NCBI RefSeq assembly: GCF_003385895.1
Contig: NZ_QRDQ01000009.1
Location: 248,001-312,000, forward strand
Origin: Flavobacterium cutihirudinis
GTDB taxonomy: Bacteria; Bacteroidota; Bacteroidia; Flavobacteriales; Flavobacteriaceae
Length of the DNA stretch: 64,000 nt
Direction: 5' to 3'
Part shown: positions 36,414 through 45,983 of the stretch, one piece after another
Layout of the letters: every line of letters begins with the position of its first letter
Position numbering within the stretch: position 1 is the stretch's first letter
Notes under the pieces: model-generated
The model's database searches: none
The model's input: only the letters and a program-made list of their open reading frames with translations
What the model was told of the DNA's origin: nothing
Translations under genes and position numbers: made by a program

Positions 36414-39383
36414 TTAATTGGACGTTCCGTATAATTCAATATCCTTGATGGCAATTACACTGTTTTTGGGTTGTACCTCTGAAAAAAGAAATTTGACAAA
36501 TCTCACGTTTTTATTTTCATAAAGCAACATTTTATAGTCCTGACCTGATACTTTTTTATCTTTAAAAACAGTAATCCATTCCGTACCATTTTCTGAGACT
36601 TCTAGAGAATAAGTATACCAGTCACTATCTTTTCCCCACACAATTTTACTGCCTTGCAAGATCACTTTTTTTCCAAGATCAATACGCAATTCAATTGGCA
36701 AATCATTTTTTGATGCAGACCAACGTGTGGAAGAGTTTCCATCTAAAATATTTTCTATTCCTTTTCTATCGATACCATTTGGCAAAGTCATTTTTTCGGA
36801 AGAAATTTTTATAGCCGGCGGCACTTCCGATTTTACATTTGTGGAAACAGCTTGTTCCTCACTAATCTCTTTTTCATCTTCCCACTTTGCATGATCACCA
36901 TCTAAAACATATTCTCCATTAAATGGAACTGTTTTAACAATAGAAGTAGCTGATTTAAGTCCAGGACTAGAAACTGATATAGTAACATCGCCAGCCTGAG
37001 TTGTGGTTCGAATAATGCCATAACCAATTCCTCCCTCTGATTCTTGCGAAGAAATATTGATTCGAGGAATATTAGCTCCAATCAACGTTCCGTTTCCTAA
37101 AACGTCCAAATTAATTTTATACGTTTCCAAAGGATCTTTATTACTTAGTACTGTTCCGTCTTTGTCACACACTTTTACATAAAAAGAAACCATATCAGAT
37201 CCATCTGCAACAGGCTTGATTCCGCGGTCAGCGATTTCTATTTCAAGATGATCAGCAGCGCCCGGCGTTTTAACAACATGAGTAGAAACAACTTTTCCGT
37301 CGATTATTCCTTCCGCTTTTAATTCTCCAGCTTCGTATTTAGCTGTCTTGAAATAATAATAAGGACTTCCTCCTTTGGCTGCTACAAAAGGCGCTGTTTT
37401 AGCGTTCTCAGCCCTTGTCATTTTGCCAACAAATATATTATTACGGTATAATTTCACCTCATCACAATTAGAAAAAACAGTAATATTTGCATCCAAATCC
37501 GGACGGTTATTATAACTGGCAACATAAACCATTGGTCCGTAAACAGGATTTCGTGCCTCTTGCATCGCTTTCAGATAATAATAGCCGAATTTCTCATAAC
37601 GATCAATATCAACTACCCCGCTAAAAGCAGTTATAGGATCAGATCCTCTGGTGTAATCGTTATAACTCCACAAGAAATAACCTCCAATTCTTTTGTTTGC
37701 ATCTAATCTGGCGTGATCCCAATACGCGCCTTCTTCTTCCAGCATACTTCCGTTAAGTGCATTTTGTCTCAAAAAACATTGCGCCAAAAGCCCTTTTTCA
37801 GTGTAGATTCTGGAGGCACGAAGCCCGTTTTCTTTTACAGGATCGGCCATCCATGTATCGCCCCATTCCCTTGTTAATGACGGCATCGAAGGCATTGGAT
37901 CTGTACCATCTTCATTAATTACCTTGTAGCTAACATCATAAAATTTTTCTCCTTTTGCGAAGAAATCATCAGCGGTAAACATTTGATCGTTTGGCATTTC
38001 CTGATGCGCAATCTTTACAATCTCTTTGGCCCAATAATCAGGCGTAGGAGATTCATTTAGTGACGTTTCCCATAAAAAAACAGAAGGGCGATTACGGTCT
38101 CTTCGAATCATTTCACGAACATTTTGATGTGTGCGCGCTATAAAAACCGAATCTTTATTGAAAAACTGCCAGCTAGGTTCACATTCAATAACCAACAAAC
38201 CAATCTTATCACAAGCATCCAAAAAAGCCGGAGACTGCGGATAATGAGACGCTCTAACGGAATTAAATCCGCCTTTCTTTATTTGCATGGCATCACGAAA
38301 TTGCATTGAATTCGCTGCTGCATCGCCTATATTTTGATAGCTTTGATGACGATTTGCACCTCGCAAATACAACTTTTTTCCATTGATATAAAAACCATCT
38401 ACTTCTCCGGTTGGCGATTTAAAAGAAATCGTACGAATACCAATATTTGAGATTTTTTCATCTGAAAGTTTTTCTCCATCATAGATTTGCGAAACTACCT
38501 GATAAAGATACGGATGATCCGGATGCCACAATTTTGGCTTTAGAACCACGAGACTTTGTAAAAATTCTTTGTCACCGGAAATAGATACTTTACTGCTTGC
38601 TTTGGCAACTTCAATTCCGTTTTTATCTCTAATACTTGTTTTTAAAACAATTGTTTTATTCGTTTTAGCACGATTAACAACGTGCGTTTTTATACTCACT
38701 TCGGCTTTTTCATTACTTACTTTTCGATACGTAATAAAAAGTCCGCCTCCCGCTATTTTATCCGCTTCAAGCGCATCAGAAATAAACAGTTTATTTGTTA
38801 TAGTCAGGGATACATTACGGTAAATTCCGCCATAATAATAAAAATCCAAACCAGATTGTGGTTTACCAGGCGGTGTTTTTGGATCATTATCACTAGACAC
38901 ACGAACAGCCAAAACATTATTGGCATCAAACTTTACTTTGTCTGTAATATCGACTACAAAACCTATGTAACCACCGTAGTGAGTTGTGAGTTTTTCTCCA
39001 TTTAAGAACACATCACAATTCATTTGGACACCTTCAAAATTTAGGGTAATTCTTTTTCCTTGATTCGATTTATCCACTTTAAAATAGCGACGATACCAGC
39101 CAATACCCTGATAAATTGTATTGCCTCCATTGTGCTTTTTTTCAAGACGCATCGTATGCGGAATACTAATCGAATTCCAGTTTTTATCCTGAAAATTTAC
39201 TGTTTCTGCTCCTTTCAAATCTCCTCTAAAAAATGCCCAATTGGTATTAAGATTTAAAGTATTTCTTGGATTCTTAGCAGCTACTGATATTTTACTTGAA
39301 GTTGTTTTTTGAGAATATCCTGCCAAAATACTCATCCAAAAAAAGATGCTGCAAACAAATAAATATCGGTTGATTTTGAACAT
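36414..39383 (-). CDS. GH2 glycosidase with C-terminal discoidin (F5/8 type C) domain (PUL 3)
   Basis: A 989-residue protein; signal peptide to about residue 24 (AGYSQ). Domain order: sugar-binding jelly roll (about 40-195), immunoglobulin-like (about 200-315), TIM barrel (about 320-590) with acid/base E444 in WETSLNES and nucleophile E506 in LTREWGDTW, two further Ig-like domains, and a C-terminal galactose-binding F5/8 type C domain (about 860-989, with ILDGNSSTRWSAS and LRIDLGKKV). GH2 covers beta-galactosidase, beta-glucuronidase and beta-mannosidase. The acid/base motif SLNES departs from the usual GNE, so specificity is open; beta-galactosidase fits the neighbours. It lies 32 bp downstream of the 783-residue GH35 gene. 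Confidence 0.88.
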   Translation of the reverse strand: MFKINRYLFVCSIFFWMSILAGYSQKTTSSKISVAAKNPRNTLNLNTNWAFFRGDLKGAETVNFQDKNWNSISIPHTMRLEKKHNGGNTIYQGIGWYRRYFKVDKSNQGKRITLNFEGVQMNCDVFLNGEKLTTHYGGYIGFVVDITDKVKFDANNVLAVRVSSDNDPKTPPGKPQSGLDFYYYGGIYRNVSLTITNKLFISDALEADKIAGGGLFITYRKVSNEKAEVSIKTHVVNRAKTNKTIVLKTSIRDKNGIEVAKASSKVSISGDKEFLQSLVVLKPKLWHPDHPYLYQVVSQIYDGEKLSDEKISNIGIRTISFKSPTGEVDGFYINGKKLYLRGANRHQSYQNIGDAAANSMQFRDAMQIKKGGFNSVRASHYPQSPAFLDACDKIGLLVIECEPSWQFFNKDSVFIARTHQNVREMIRRDRNRPSVFLWETSLNESPTPDYWAKEIVKIAHQEMPNDQMFTADDFFAKGEKFYDVSYKVINEDGTDPMPSMPSLTREWGDTWMADPVKENGLRASRIYTEKGLLAQCFLRQNALNGSMLEEEGAYWDHARLDANKRIGGYFLWSYNDYTRGSDPITAFSGVVDIDRYEKFGYYYLKAMQEARNPVYGPMVYVASYNNRPDLDANITVFSNCDEVKLYRNNIFVGKMTRAENAKTAPFVAAKGGSPYYYFKTAKYEAGELKAEGIIDGKVVSTHVVKTPGAADHLEIEIADRGIKPVADGSDMVSFYVKVCDKDGTVLSNKDPLETYKINLDVLGNGTLIGANIPRINISSQESEGGIGYGIIRTTTQAGDVTISVSSPGLKSATSIVKTVPFNGEYVLDGDHAKWEDEKEISEEQAVSTNVKSEVPPAIKISSEKMTLPNGIDRKGIENILDGNSSTRWSASKNDLPIELRIDLGKKVILQGSKIVWGKDSDWYTYSLEVSENGTEWITVFKDKKVSGQDYKMLLYENKNVRFVKFLFSEVQPKNSVIAIKDIELYGTSN

Positions 39384-39415
39384 GATAATTTTACTTTTTT
39401 AATTAAACTCTCAAT

Positions 39416-41767
39416 CTATAAACCAGGAAATAATTCTTTACTGATATAAATATTATAATCTTTTATTTGTCCATTGGAAGAGTCCTGACGAGGAAGAAAT
39501 TTCATTCCGCTTACATTTTTAATACTTCCCAAATCAATTACGATCTGATGCGGAAAACCATCACTAGTTCCGGAATATTGTGTATGCCAATACGTAGTAC
39601 TTTGCAAATCGAATACATTATCTGATCTTCCGTCTTCACTTTCTACTTCCTCACTATCAGCATAAACCACTTTCCATTTGTTACGCGGAATTTCTTTTCC
39701 GTTTTCATCAAAAAGATACAATTCTGATAAACATGCATAAGGGCTATTTTCCTTATATCCGTTTAAGGCTTCAAAGCAAAAATAACGTCCCTTTACAGTT
39801 TTGAATTTTACTTCTTGCCATTCAATAGAAGGTTTTGCCTTTCCTGTATATTGTGGAATCAAACCATCTCGCTGTAACTTTTGATTTTCTTTTTTATGCT
39901 TTGATACTACCAAAGAAGGCGCCAATGCATCTAGAATAGGAAGTTCCATTCCTGATAAAATATTCTTTTCAGGCCCCATATAATCTAAAACAACCACTTC
40001 ATTATTTCCTTTTTTAAGCCAAGGCCCCGGAACATACATAGATTGTGTTGGACCAATATTCCAAAATCTGCCCAAACAATGTCCGTTTATCCAAACCAAA
40101 CCTTTGCCCCAAGTGCTAACATTAAGAAAGGTATCTCCCGTTTCATCTAAAACAAAATTTCCTTTATGAAAAGCTGGCATTGTTGTATTCCCTTTTTCGA
40201 ACTTTAAATACGGTGGAGTTTCGTTATTTTTCAATCCAATTGGATAAACCTTCCAGTTATACAAATCGGTGATTTTTGCATCTTCATCTTTCAAAAATAC
40301 TTTCTCCGTGATTCCTTTTCGATCATGCAAAGATTCGCCATAATTTACGCGACCCGTTGCTTCAACCAAAATGTCCAAAACAGCTCCTTTTCTAACGGCC
40401 GGTATCTTACAAGTGTATTCTTCTTTTCTTCTATCAAGACTTGCTATTTTTTTACCATCAATAAAAATCCATGCAAAATCATGTATTTCTTTGATGTTTA
40501 AAGTGGTTTCTTTTCCACCTTGCAAAACCGTACGATATAAAATACTTCCATACCCTTGATTATATTCTTCCATATTCTGCGGAAGTTTGTCTTCGATAAA
40601 ATCAGGAAGATTAGAAAACAAAGGAGCAATTTGTGTGGTTGCAAATTCTGGTATTTTTATTACTTTATTTCGAGTAGGAACTTCCGGTAAAGTTTCTCCT
40701 TCCTGCAAGTAATTCGAAAATAATTTACGCAGCGTATAAAATTTTTCAGTATCCCAACCCGCTTCACTTATAGGAGCGTCATAATCATAACTAGAAGTTT
40801 GTGGCAAATAAGGAGGATTATTAGCTCCTGTCCACATTCCGAAAGTAGTACCTCCATGTGCCATATAAATACTGAAAGACGCTTTGTTGTCCATCATATA
40901 TTTTATTTCCTTAGCAACGTTGTCTACAGAACCAGTGTGGTGTTTTGTTCCCCAAGAATCAAACCAACCTGGGTAATATTCTCCACACATTAAAGGCCCT
41001 TTTGGACGAACTTCTCTTAAAGATTTAAAAGCCGATTCTGGATTTCTTCCAAAGTTTACTACACTAAAAATATCATCTCTAACATCATTCTTCAATTGAG
41101 AAGGACCATCACACGTAAAAAGAGGCACTGTAAAACCAGCTTCTACTAAATAATCTCTTATTTTACCCAAATATTCTTTGTCATCACCATAAGATCCATA
41201 TTCATTTTCGACCTGAGTCATGATGATATTTCCTCCATTATTAATTTGTTGTGAAGCCAAAACGCGACCTACTTCTTTTAAGTAAATACGGCAACGCGCT
41301 AAATAATAAGGATCTTGTGTACGAAGCTTTATATCTTTCTTTTTAAGCAACCACCAAGGAAAACCGCCAAAATCCCATTCGGCGCAAGCGTAAGGTCCCG
41401 GACGTAAAATAACGTACAAACCTTCTTTTTGTGCCATTTTGCAAAACTCGGCCGCATCGGCCATTCCTGTCCAATTAAATTTTCCTGGTTCTGGTTCATG
41501 CAAATTCCAAAACAAATAGGCACAAACGGTATTCAGTCCCATTGCTTTTGCCATTTTAAGACGATGTGCCCAATATTCTTTTGGGATTCTTGCAAAATGC
41601 ATTTCACCACATCGTACCACGTATGGTTTTCCATTCAGCAAAAAATCATTCTCACCAATTTTAAAATTAGAGGTCTGATTACCTGATAATGGATTGACAT
41701 TGCTGTTTTGTGATGAAGCAGTTCCTACTATAAATAATAAGGCTAAAAGCGTAATTGTTTTTTTCAT
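39416..41767 (-). CDS. GH35 beta-galactosidase with C-terminal discoidin-like domain (PUL 3)
   Basis: A 783-residue protein; signal peptide 1-20 (GTASSQ). The GH35 barrel has CGEMHFARIPKEYW (53-66), acid/base E189 in QVENEYGSYG and nucleophile E263 in MCGEYYPGWFDSWG. Jelly-roll domains with GHCLGRFWNIGPTQSMYVP follow, then about 130 extra residues (about 640-783, YFCFEALNGYKENSPYACLSELYLF and FPHQIVIDLGSIKNVSGMKF) that look like a divergent F5/8 type C carbohydrate-binding domain, as in several Bacteroidetes GH35 proteins. It is 51 bp after the GH43-GH35 gene and 32 bp before GH2, inside one operon. Confidence 0.92.
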   Translation of the reverse strand: MKKTITLLALLFIVGTASSQNSNVNPLSGNQTSNFKIGENDFLLNGKPYVVRCGEMHFARIPKEYWAHRLKMAKAMGLNTVCAYLFWNLHEPEPGKFNWTGMADAAEFCKMAQKEGLYVILRPGPYACAEWDFGGFPWWLLKKKDIKLRTQDPYYLARCRIYLKEVGRVLASQQINNGGNIIMTQVENEYGSYGDDKEYLGKIRDYLVEAGFTVPLFTCDGPSQLKNDVRDDIFSVVNFGRNPESAFKSLREVRPKGPLMCGEYYPGWFDSWGTKHHTGSVDNVAKEIKYMMDNKASFSIYMAHGGTTFGMWTGANNPPYLPQTSSYDYDAPISEAGWDTEKFYTLRKLFSNYLQEGETLPEVPTRNKVIKIPEFATTQIAPLFSNLPDFIEDKLPQNMEEYNQGYGSILYRTVLQGGKETTLNIKEIHDFAWIFIDGKKIASLDRRKEEYTCKIPAVRKGAVLDILVEATGRVNYGESLHDRKGITEKVFLKDEDAKITDLYNWKVYPIGLKNNETPPYLKFEKGNTTMPAFHKGNFVLDETGDTFLNVSTWGKGLVWINGHCLGRFWNIGPTQSMYVPGPWLKKGNNEVVVLDYMGPEKNILSGMELPILDALAPSLVVSKHKKENQKLQRDGLIPQYTGKAKPSIEWQEVKFKTVKGRYFCFEALNGYKENSPYACLSELYLFDENGKEIPRNKWKVVYADSEEVESEDGRSDNVFDLQSTTYWHTQYSGTSDGFPHQIVIDLGSIKNVSGMKFLPRQDSSNGQIKDYNIYISKELFPGL

Positions 41768-41818
41768 TAATTTATTTTTATGCAGGTTAAAATTCTGATC
41801 TTAAAAATTAAATACTAA

Positions 41819-44800
41819 TCAATACTCCGTTATTTCCATTCCTTTTATAGCCGCTCCATTTTCCGTTTGGCGAAGCTGAATACTAATCACGTTCTTTTCA
41901 TTTTTTCCAAAACGAAGCCAACATTCCGGCAAATAAAACTCACGCTGCGGACCGGCTTCCCAATGTCTGCCGATGTTATGTCCATTCAGATACATATAAC
42001 CATTTCCTGAAGCGTTAATCAAAAGTTTCCAGGTAGTTGCAGCATCTGTATTTTCAGGAAGTTCAAATTCTGCACGATACCAAGTCACTAAATTAGTTGG
42101 ACTTGTTTTGATCTGAGCTCCATTTCCTTTCTTCAAAAGTTCGGTTTTGGTATCAAGATTGATTTTTTTCCAGCCCGAAGTCTTTAGTTCCGGTTGAGTA
42201 AAACCTTCTGTAATACCTGCTAAATCCTTAGCAATTTCCCACTTCAATTCGTGGTTTATTTTAGTTGTAACATCAGACAAACCAGCACGCTTAACACCTG
42301 CTAATTCTTCCATAGGCATATAGCCGTGAGCGTGTCCTAAATTTTCATACACGACTACAATTTCATTATTTCCTTCCTTCAGTAATCCTGAAACATCAAA
42401 CTGATTGTCGAAAACATCAGATCCGATACGTATAAAACAATCGCGAGTAGGCCAAGATTGCGCATCAGCTTTTTCTGGAGCTATTCTTTTAGCGATATGT
42501 CCGTTTATTTGAGCATTGACAATATCACGGGTAAACATGTTAAACAACAGTTTGTTTTGACTTGCAGCTTCAGCGGCTGTAAGTTTTATGTTTGATCTAT
42601 AATAACTGTATCTAAAATCAGTTACCCCATTTTCAGATAATGAAGTTTCTGTTTTTAAAGGTATCCATTTCGCTTTTTCTTCTGGATCATCTTTCTTCAG
42701 TACTTTTGAAATACGAACGCTTTTATCAACTGAAGCTTTTTTTACAGATTCAACATTCATTGGCCACCATTTTCCTTCAGAAGCATTCTTGCCTGGCGCA
42801 ATCACTAAAACTTTAGCATCCAAATCGGCCAATTCGAAATCTACATCAAAAGAAGGAATATTTATTACTTCCTTTTTTACTTCATTGGTTTCAATTAAAA
42901 CTTTCTCCCCATTTTGGTTGATGTTATAAATAGGCTCGCTTCCTTTATTAATTTTCCCCGGAGTCAATGTAACTTTTCCTGAAAAAGGTTTTTTATCATC
43001 TGTATTATGCAGAAAAACGAATTTTGTTCCATCTGGGGCCATTCTTACTCCTCCGAAAAGATTTTTTGGAGCTGGTTTTCCGTCGATCATCAAATCGCAA
43101 GGTCCACCTTCAGACTGCATTAATTTGGTTCCATATACTTTTAGGAAATCTCCAATTTTCTGTGCTACATAATACTTCGGACTAAGAGCACCATTTTCTT
43201 TTATTGGCGCATTATAATCGTAAGAAGTTGTCATTCCGCGGGCTCCCCAGCCCGCAAAATGAGTTCCTCCAAAAAACATGTAAGCATTCAATCCTGATGC
43301 GCCTCCTAATAAGCTCATTAAATTAATGGCTTTATAATGTCTTGCATCTGAATAATTATCCTCACTTAATCTTCCAGTAACCAAAGAAAACCATCCGCCC
43401 TGAAGTTCGGTTACAAAACCTGGCGAATCGGGTTGTTTATTTCTAAGATCGGTCATTCTGATTGCACAACTTGGTGCGTCATTAAGACCTACATAATAAT
43501 TATCACTATCAAATACCTGAGATAATTCGGCATCATTACTACGGCGACATTCCTCCGTAAGACAAGTAAACATTGGAATATCGATACCATTATCTTTTAC
43601 CGATTTGTACAATCCTTTAAGTAAAACTTCTTTGTTTGTAGAATCGTCGTGATTGTATTCGTTCTCAATTTGGAACAAAATAATACCTTTTTCTCCTTTC
43701 GCTTTATGCGAAATTTGCTCTTTTTCTACAGCTTTACATACGGCTTTATACCAATGTTGCGACCATTTTATGTGTTCCGGATCGGCACTTCTAAGCCAAA
43801 ATGTATCATTACCCGGAGTGTATTTTGCCAGCCATTGCGGGTAACCTCCACCTGACCATTCTGCACAAATAAATGGACCGGGACGAACAATGGTGTAGAA
43901 ACCAAATTCTTCGTGTGCCATTTTTAGCCAAGCCAGTAAATCTGTAAAATCAAATTTAGAATAGTCATCGATGCTTGCAGGCATTTCGCGCTCATGCCAA
44001 TTCCAAGGCACGTAGGTTTCTACGGTATTAAATCCTGCTTCTTTTATTTTTTTGAAACGATCTCTCCAAAGTTCCTGTGGACAACGGAAATAATGGAAAG
44101 CCGCACTGTACGTAAAGAATTCCTTCCCTTCAATAATCATCCCTTTTCCATCATAACGAACGCGATCCGGATTAGTAAATTTCTTCGGAATTAATAACGC
44201 TTCTTCTTTTTTAAATGCATTATCGTTATTAAAATGAAACCAATTAAAATCGGCAAAACCATCAATTCCGGCAGCAGTAGTACTAAAATTGAACAAAGCA
44301 AAACGATTCGCCGTCCAATCTAATCCAAGTCCCATTTTTAAAGTATTTCCGATAGACTGAAATTTTTGACCGTCTGTACTGTATTCAAAAGTTGCGAGAT
44401 AGTTTTCGTGCGTTACATTGGCTTTAAACCAAACTTTGCTTCCGGTAAATTTTACAGAAGCTATGATGGTATCATTATTTACCATCACAATATTTTTCTC
44501 TTTTCCTTTTTGTTGTATGGCAACATAAGCGTATGGCATCTGAAAAATTCCAAAGCCAGCAGTATTTCCATCTTTCAAACCTTTTGTTTCCATTTCTACA
44601 GTTCCTGTAGAATACGGACCTTGCACTCTTTGTGTCAACGTATTTTGGGCTTCATAAAGTCGGTTCGCTTTCAAAGCTTTTAGACGCATATAACCTTTTC
44701 GTTCTTTAAGTGACCATTTTTTATCATTCGGATTATGGTTCCATTGCCATTGCAATCCAAGATTTGGAGAATTAAATTCATCAGAAGTTGCCGGAACTTT

Positions 44801-45784
44801 AATTGGATAGGTTTTTCCAACATTAGGCTTTTTAAAGTTATCAACGCCTTTGCCATCAACACCTAACATTGGCCAACCGTCAACCCAAGTTACTGGTTCT
44901 AAATTTGGAGTACGACCAATTGGTCCGCGATCCTGCATGATGATGAACCACCAAGAGCCATCTTTTAGCTGAACCATACCTCCTTGGTGTAAACCATTTC
45001 CCGGATAAGTATGATCGTCGTTTATGATTACTTTAGATTCGTAAGGACCGTAAATGTTGTCAGATCGCAAACATACTTGTCTTCCTGCTGTACCTCCGGT
45101 AGAACCTAAAAGATAATATTTCCCTTTGATTTTATATAAGTGTGAGCCTTCCAAATAAGGATACTCACGATTGTCATAAATTTCTTTTTGAGGTGTTTTA
45201 ACAGATAAAGCATCTGCATTTAATTCTGTTATATACAGTTTTTGTTGACCATGCGCCACATAGACTTTTCCGTCATCATCAAAGAATAATCCCGGATCAT
45301 ATAAATATTCCGGAAAAATCGTTCTGGTCCATGGACCATTTATATCTTTTGCCGTACAAATAGAGAAATTTCCCTTTTCCTTATCCCATTTTGGCGTACA
45401 AAACCCAACATAGAACAATCCGTTGTGGTGACGAATTGTCGAAGCCCAGGAACCACGAAGATATCTATCGCCGCCTTGCAAATTATAGCGAGAATCTTCG
45501 GTATATTTCTCTAATGCGTAACTCGCCATTTCCCAATTGACCAAATCTTTCGACTTTAAAATTGGACATCCCGGCACATAATGCATGCTTGTAGAAACAA
45601 AATAAAATTCATCATCCACACGAATTAAATCCGGGTCTGGCCAATCTCCCCACAACAATGGATTTTTAAAAGTCCCATCGCCATTATCAGGTGTCCATAT
45701 TGGAGCTGTTGTTTTTATTTGTGCAGTAAGTATTGTGCCCTTTACTAAAAAAATGAAAAGGAATAACCAAAATACTTTTTTCAT
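41819..45784 (-). CDS. Bimodular GH43 (subfamily 12-like)-GH35 enzyme (PUL 3)
   Basis: A 1321-residue secreted protein (signal 1-21, LTAQ) with two complete catalytic modules. Residues about 28-320 are a GH43 five-bladed propeller: base D50 in GDWPDPDL, pKa-modulating D163 in YDPGLFF, acid E212 in YLEGSHLY. Residues about 330-520 are the beta-sandwich usually attached to this GH43 subgroup (alpha-L-arabinofuranosidase/beta-xylosidase). Residues about 545-900 are a GH35 barrel with SAAFHYFRCPQELW, acid/base E709 in QIENEYNHDD and nucleophile E793 in VTELQGGWF, then jelly rolls to the end (GHNIGRHWEAGPQREFYLP). One polypeptide could remove arabinose or xylose and an adjoining galactose from the same chain. 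No frame break joins the halves. It lies 199 bp after SusD behind a hairpin. Confidence 0.9.
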   Translation of the reverse strand: MKKVFWLFLFIFLVKGTILTAQIKTTAPIWTPDNGDGTFKNPLLWGDWPDPDLIRVDDEFYFVSTSMHYVPGCPILKSKDLVNWEMASYALEKYTEDSRYNLQGGDRYLRGSWASTIRHHNGLFYVGFCTPKWDKEKGNFSICTAKDINGPWTRTIFPEYLYDPGLFFDDDGKVYVAHGQQKLYITELNADALSVKTPQKEIYDNREYPYLEGSHLYKIKGKYYLLGSTGGTAGRQVCLRSDNIYGPYESKVIINDDHTYPGNGLHQGGMVQLKDGSWWFIIMQDRGPIGRTPNLEPVTWVDGWPMLGVDGKGVDNFKKPNVGKTYPIKVPATSDEFNSPNLGLQWQWNHNPNDKKWSLKERKGYMRLKALKANRLYEAQNTLTQRVQGPYSTGTVEMETKGLKDGNTAGFGIFQMPYAYVAIQQKGKEKNIVMVNNDTIIASVKFTGSKVWFKANVTHENYLATFEYSTDGQKFQSIGNTLKMGLGLDWTANRFALFNFSTTAAGIDGFADFNWFHFNNDNAFKKEEALLIPKKFTNPDRVRYDGKGMIIEGKEFFTYSAAFHYFRCPQELWRDRFKKIKEAGFNTVETYVPWNWHEREMPASIDDYSKFDFTDLLAWLKMAHEEFGFYTIVRPGPFICAEWSGGGYPQWLAKYTPGNDTFWLRSADPEHIKWSQHWYKAVCKAVEKEQISHKAKGEKGIILFQIENEYNHDDSTNKEVLLKGLYKSVKDNGIDIPMFTCLTEECRRSNDAELSQVFDSDNYYVGLNDAPSCAIRMTDLRNKQPDSPGFVTELQGGWFSLVTGRLSEDNYSDARHYKAINLMSLLGGASGLNAYMFFGGTHFAGWGARGMTTSYDYNAPIKENGALSPKYYVAQKIGDFLKVYGTKLMQSEGGPCDLMIDGKPAPKNLFGGVRMAPDGTKFVFLHNTDDKKPFSGKVTLTPGKINKGSEPIYNINQNGEKVLIETNEVKKEVINIPSFDVDFELADLDAKVLVIAPGKNASEGKWWPMNVESVKKASVDKSVRISKVLKKDDPEEKAKWIPLKTETSLSENGVTDFRYSYYRSNIKLTAAEAASQNKLLFNMFTRDIVNAQINGHIAKRIAPEKADAQSWPTRDCFIRIGSDVFDNQFDVSGLLKEGNNEIVVVYENLGHAHGYMPMEELAGVKRAGLSDVTTKINHELKWEIAKDLAGITEGFTQPELKTSGWKKINLDTKTELLKKGNGAQIKTSPTNLVTWYRAEFELPENTDAATTWKLLINASGNGYMYLNGHNIGRHWEAGPQREFYLPECWLRFGKNEKNVISIQLRQTENGAAIKGMEITEY

Positions 45785-45914
45785 AATTAGATCTTATTAA
45801 AATTGTTTTCAAAAAATCGTTACCTGATTTTTACTTTTTGAAAACCAACTGACACGATAAAATCTAATGCAAATTTGAGTTCAAAAAGTATAAACGGGCA
45901 AGCGATAAAATTGA

Positions 45915-45938
45915 AAAGAGGAGCACGGGCTCCTCTTT
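45915..45938 (-). terminator. Hairpin between SusD and GH43-GH35 gene
   Basis: Ten-base perfect arms (45915-45924 and 45929-45938, AAAGAGGAGC) and a 4-base loop, followed on the minus strand by TTCAATTTT. It is a probable partial terminator that sets SusC/SusD above the enzyme genes. Confidence 0.65.
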
Positions 45939-45983
45939 CACCTCACTCAAAATTAAAAACTACATTAACCAATTATATAGTAT

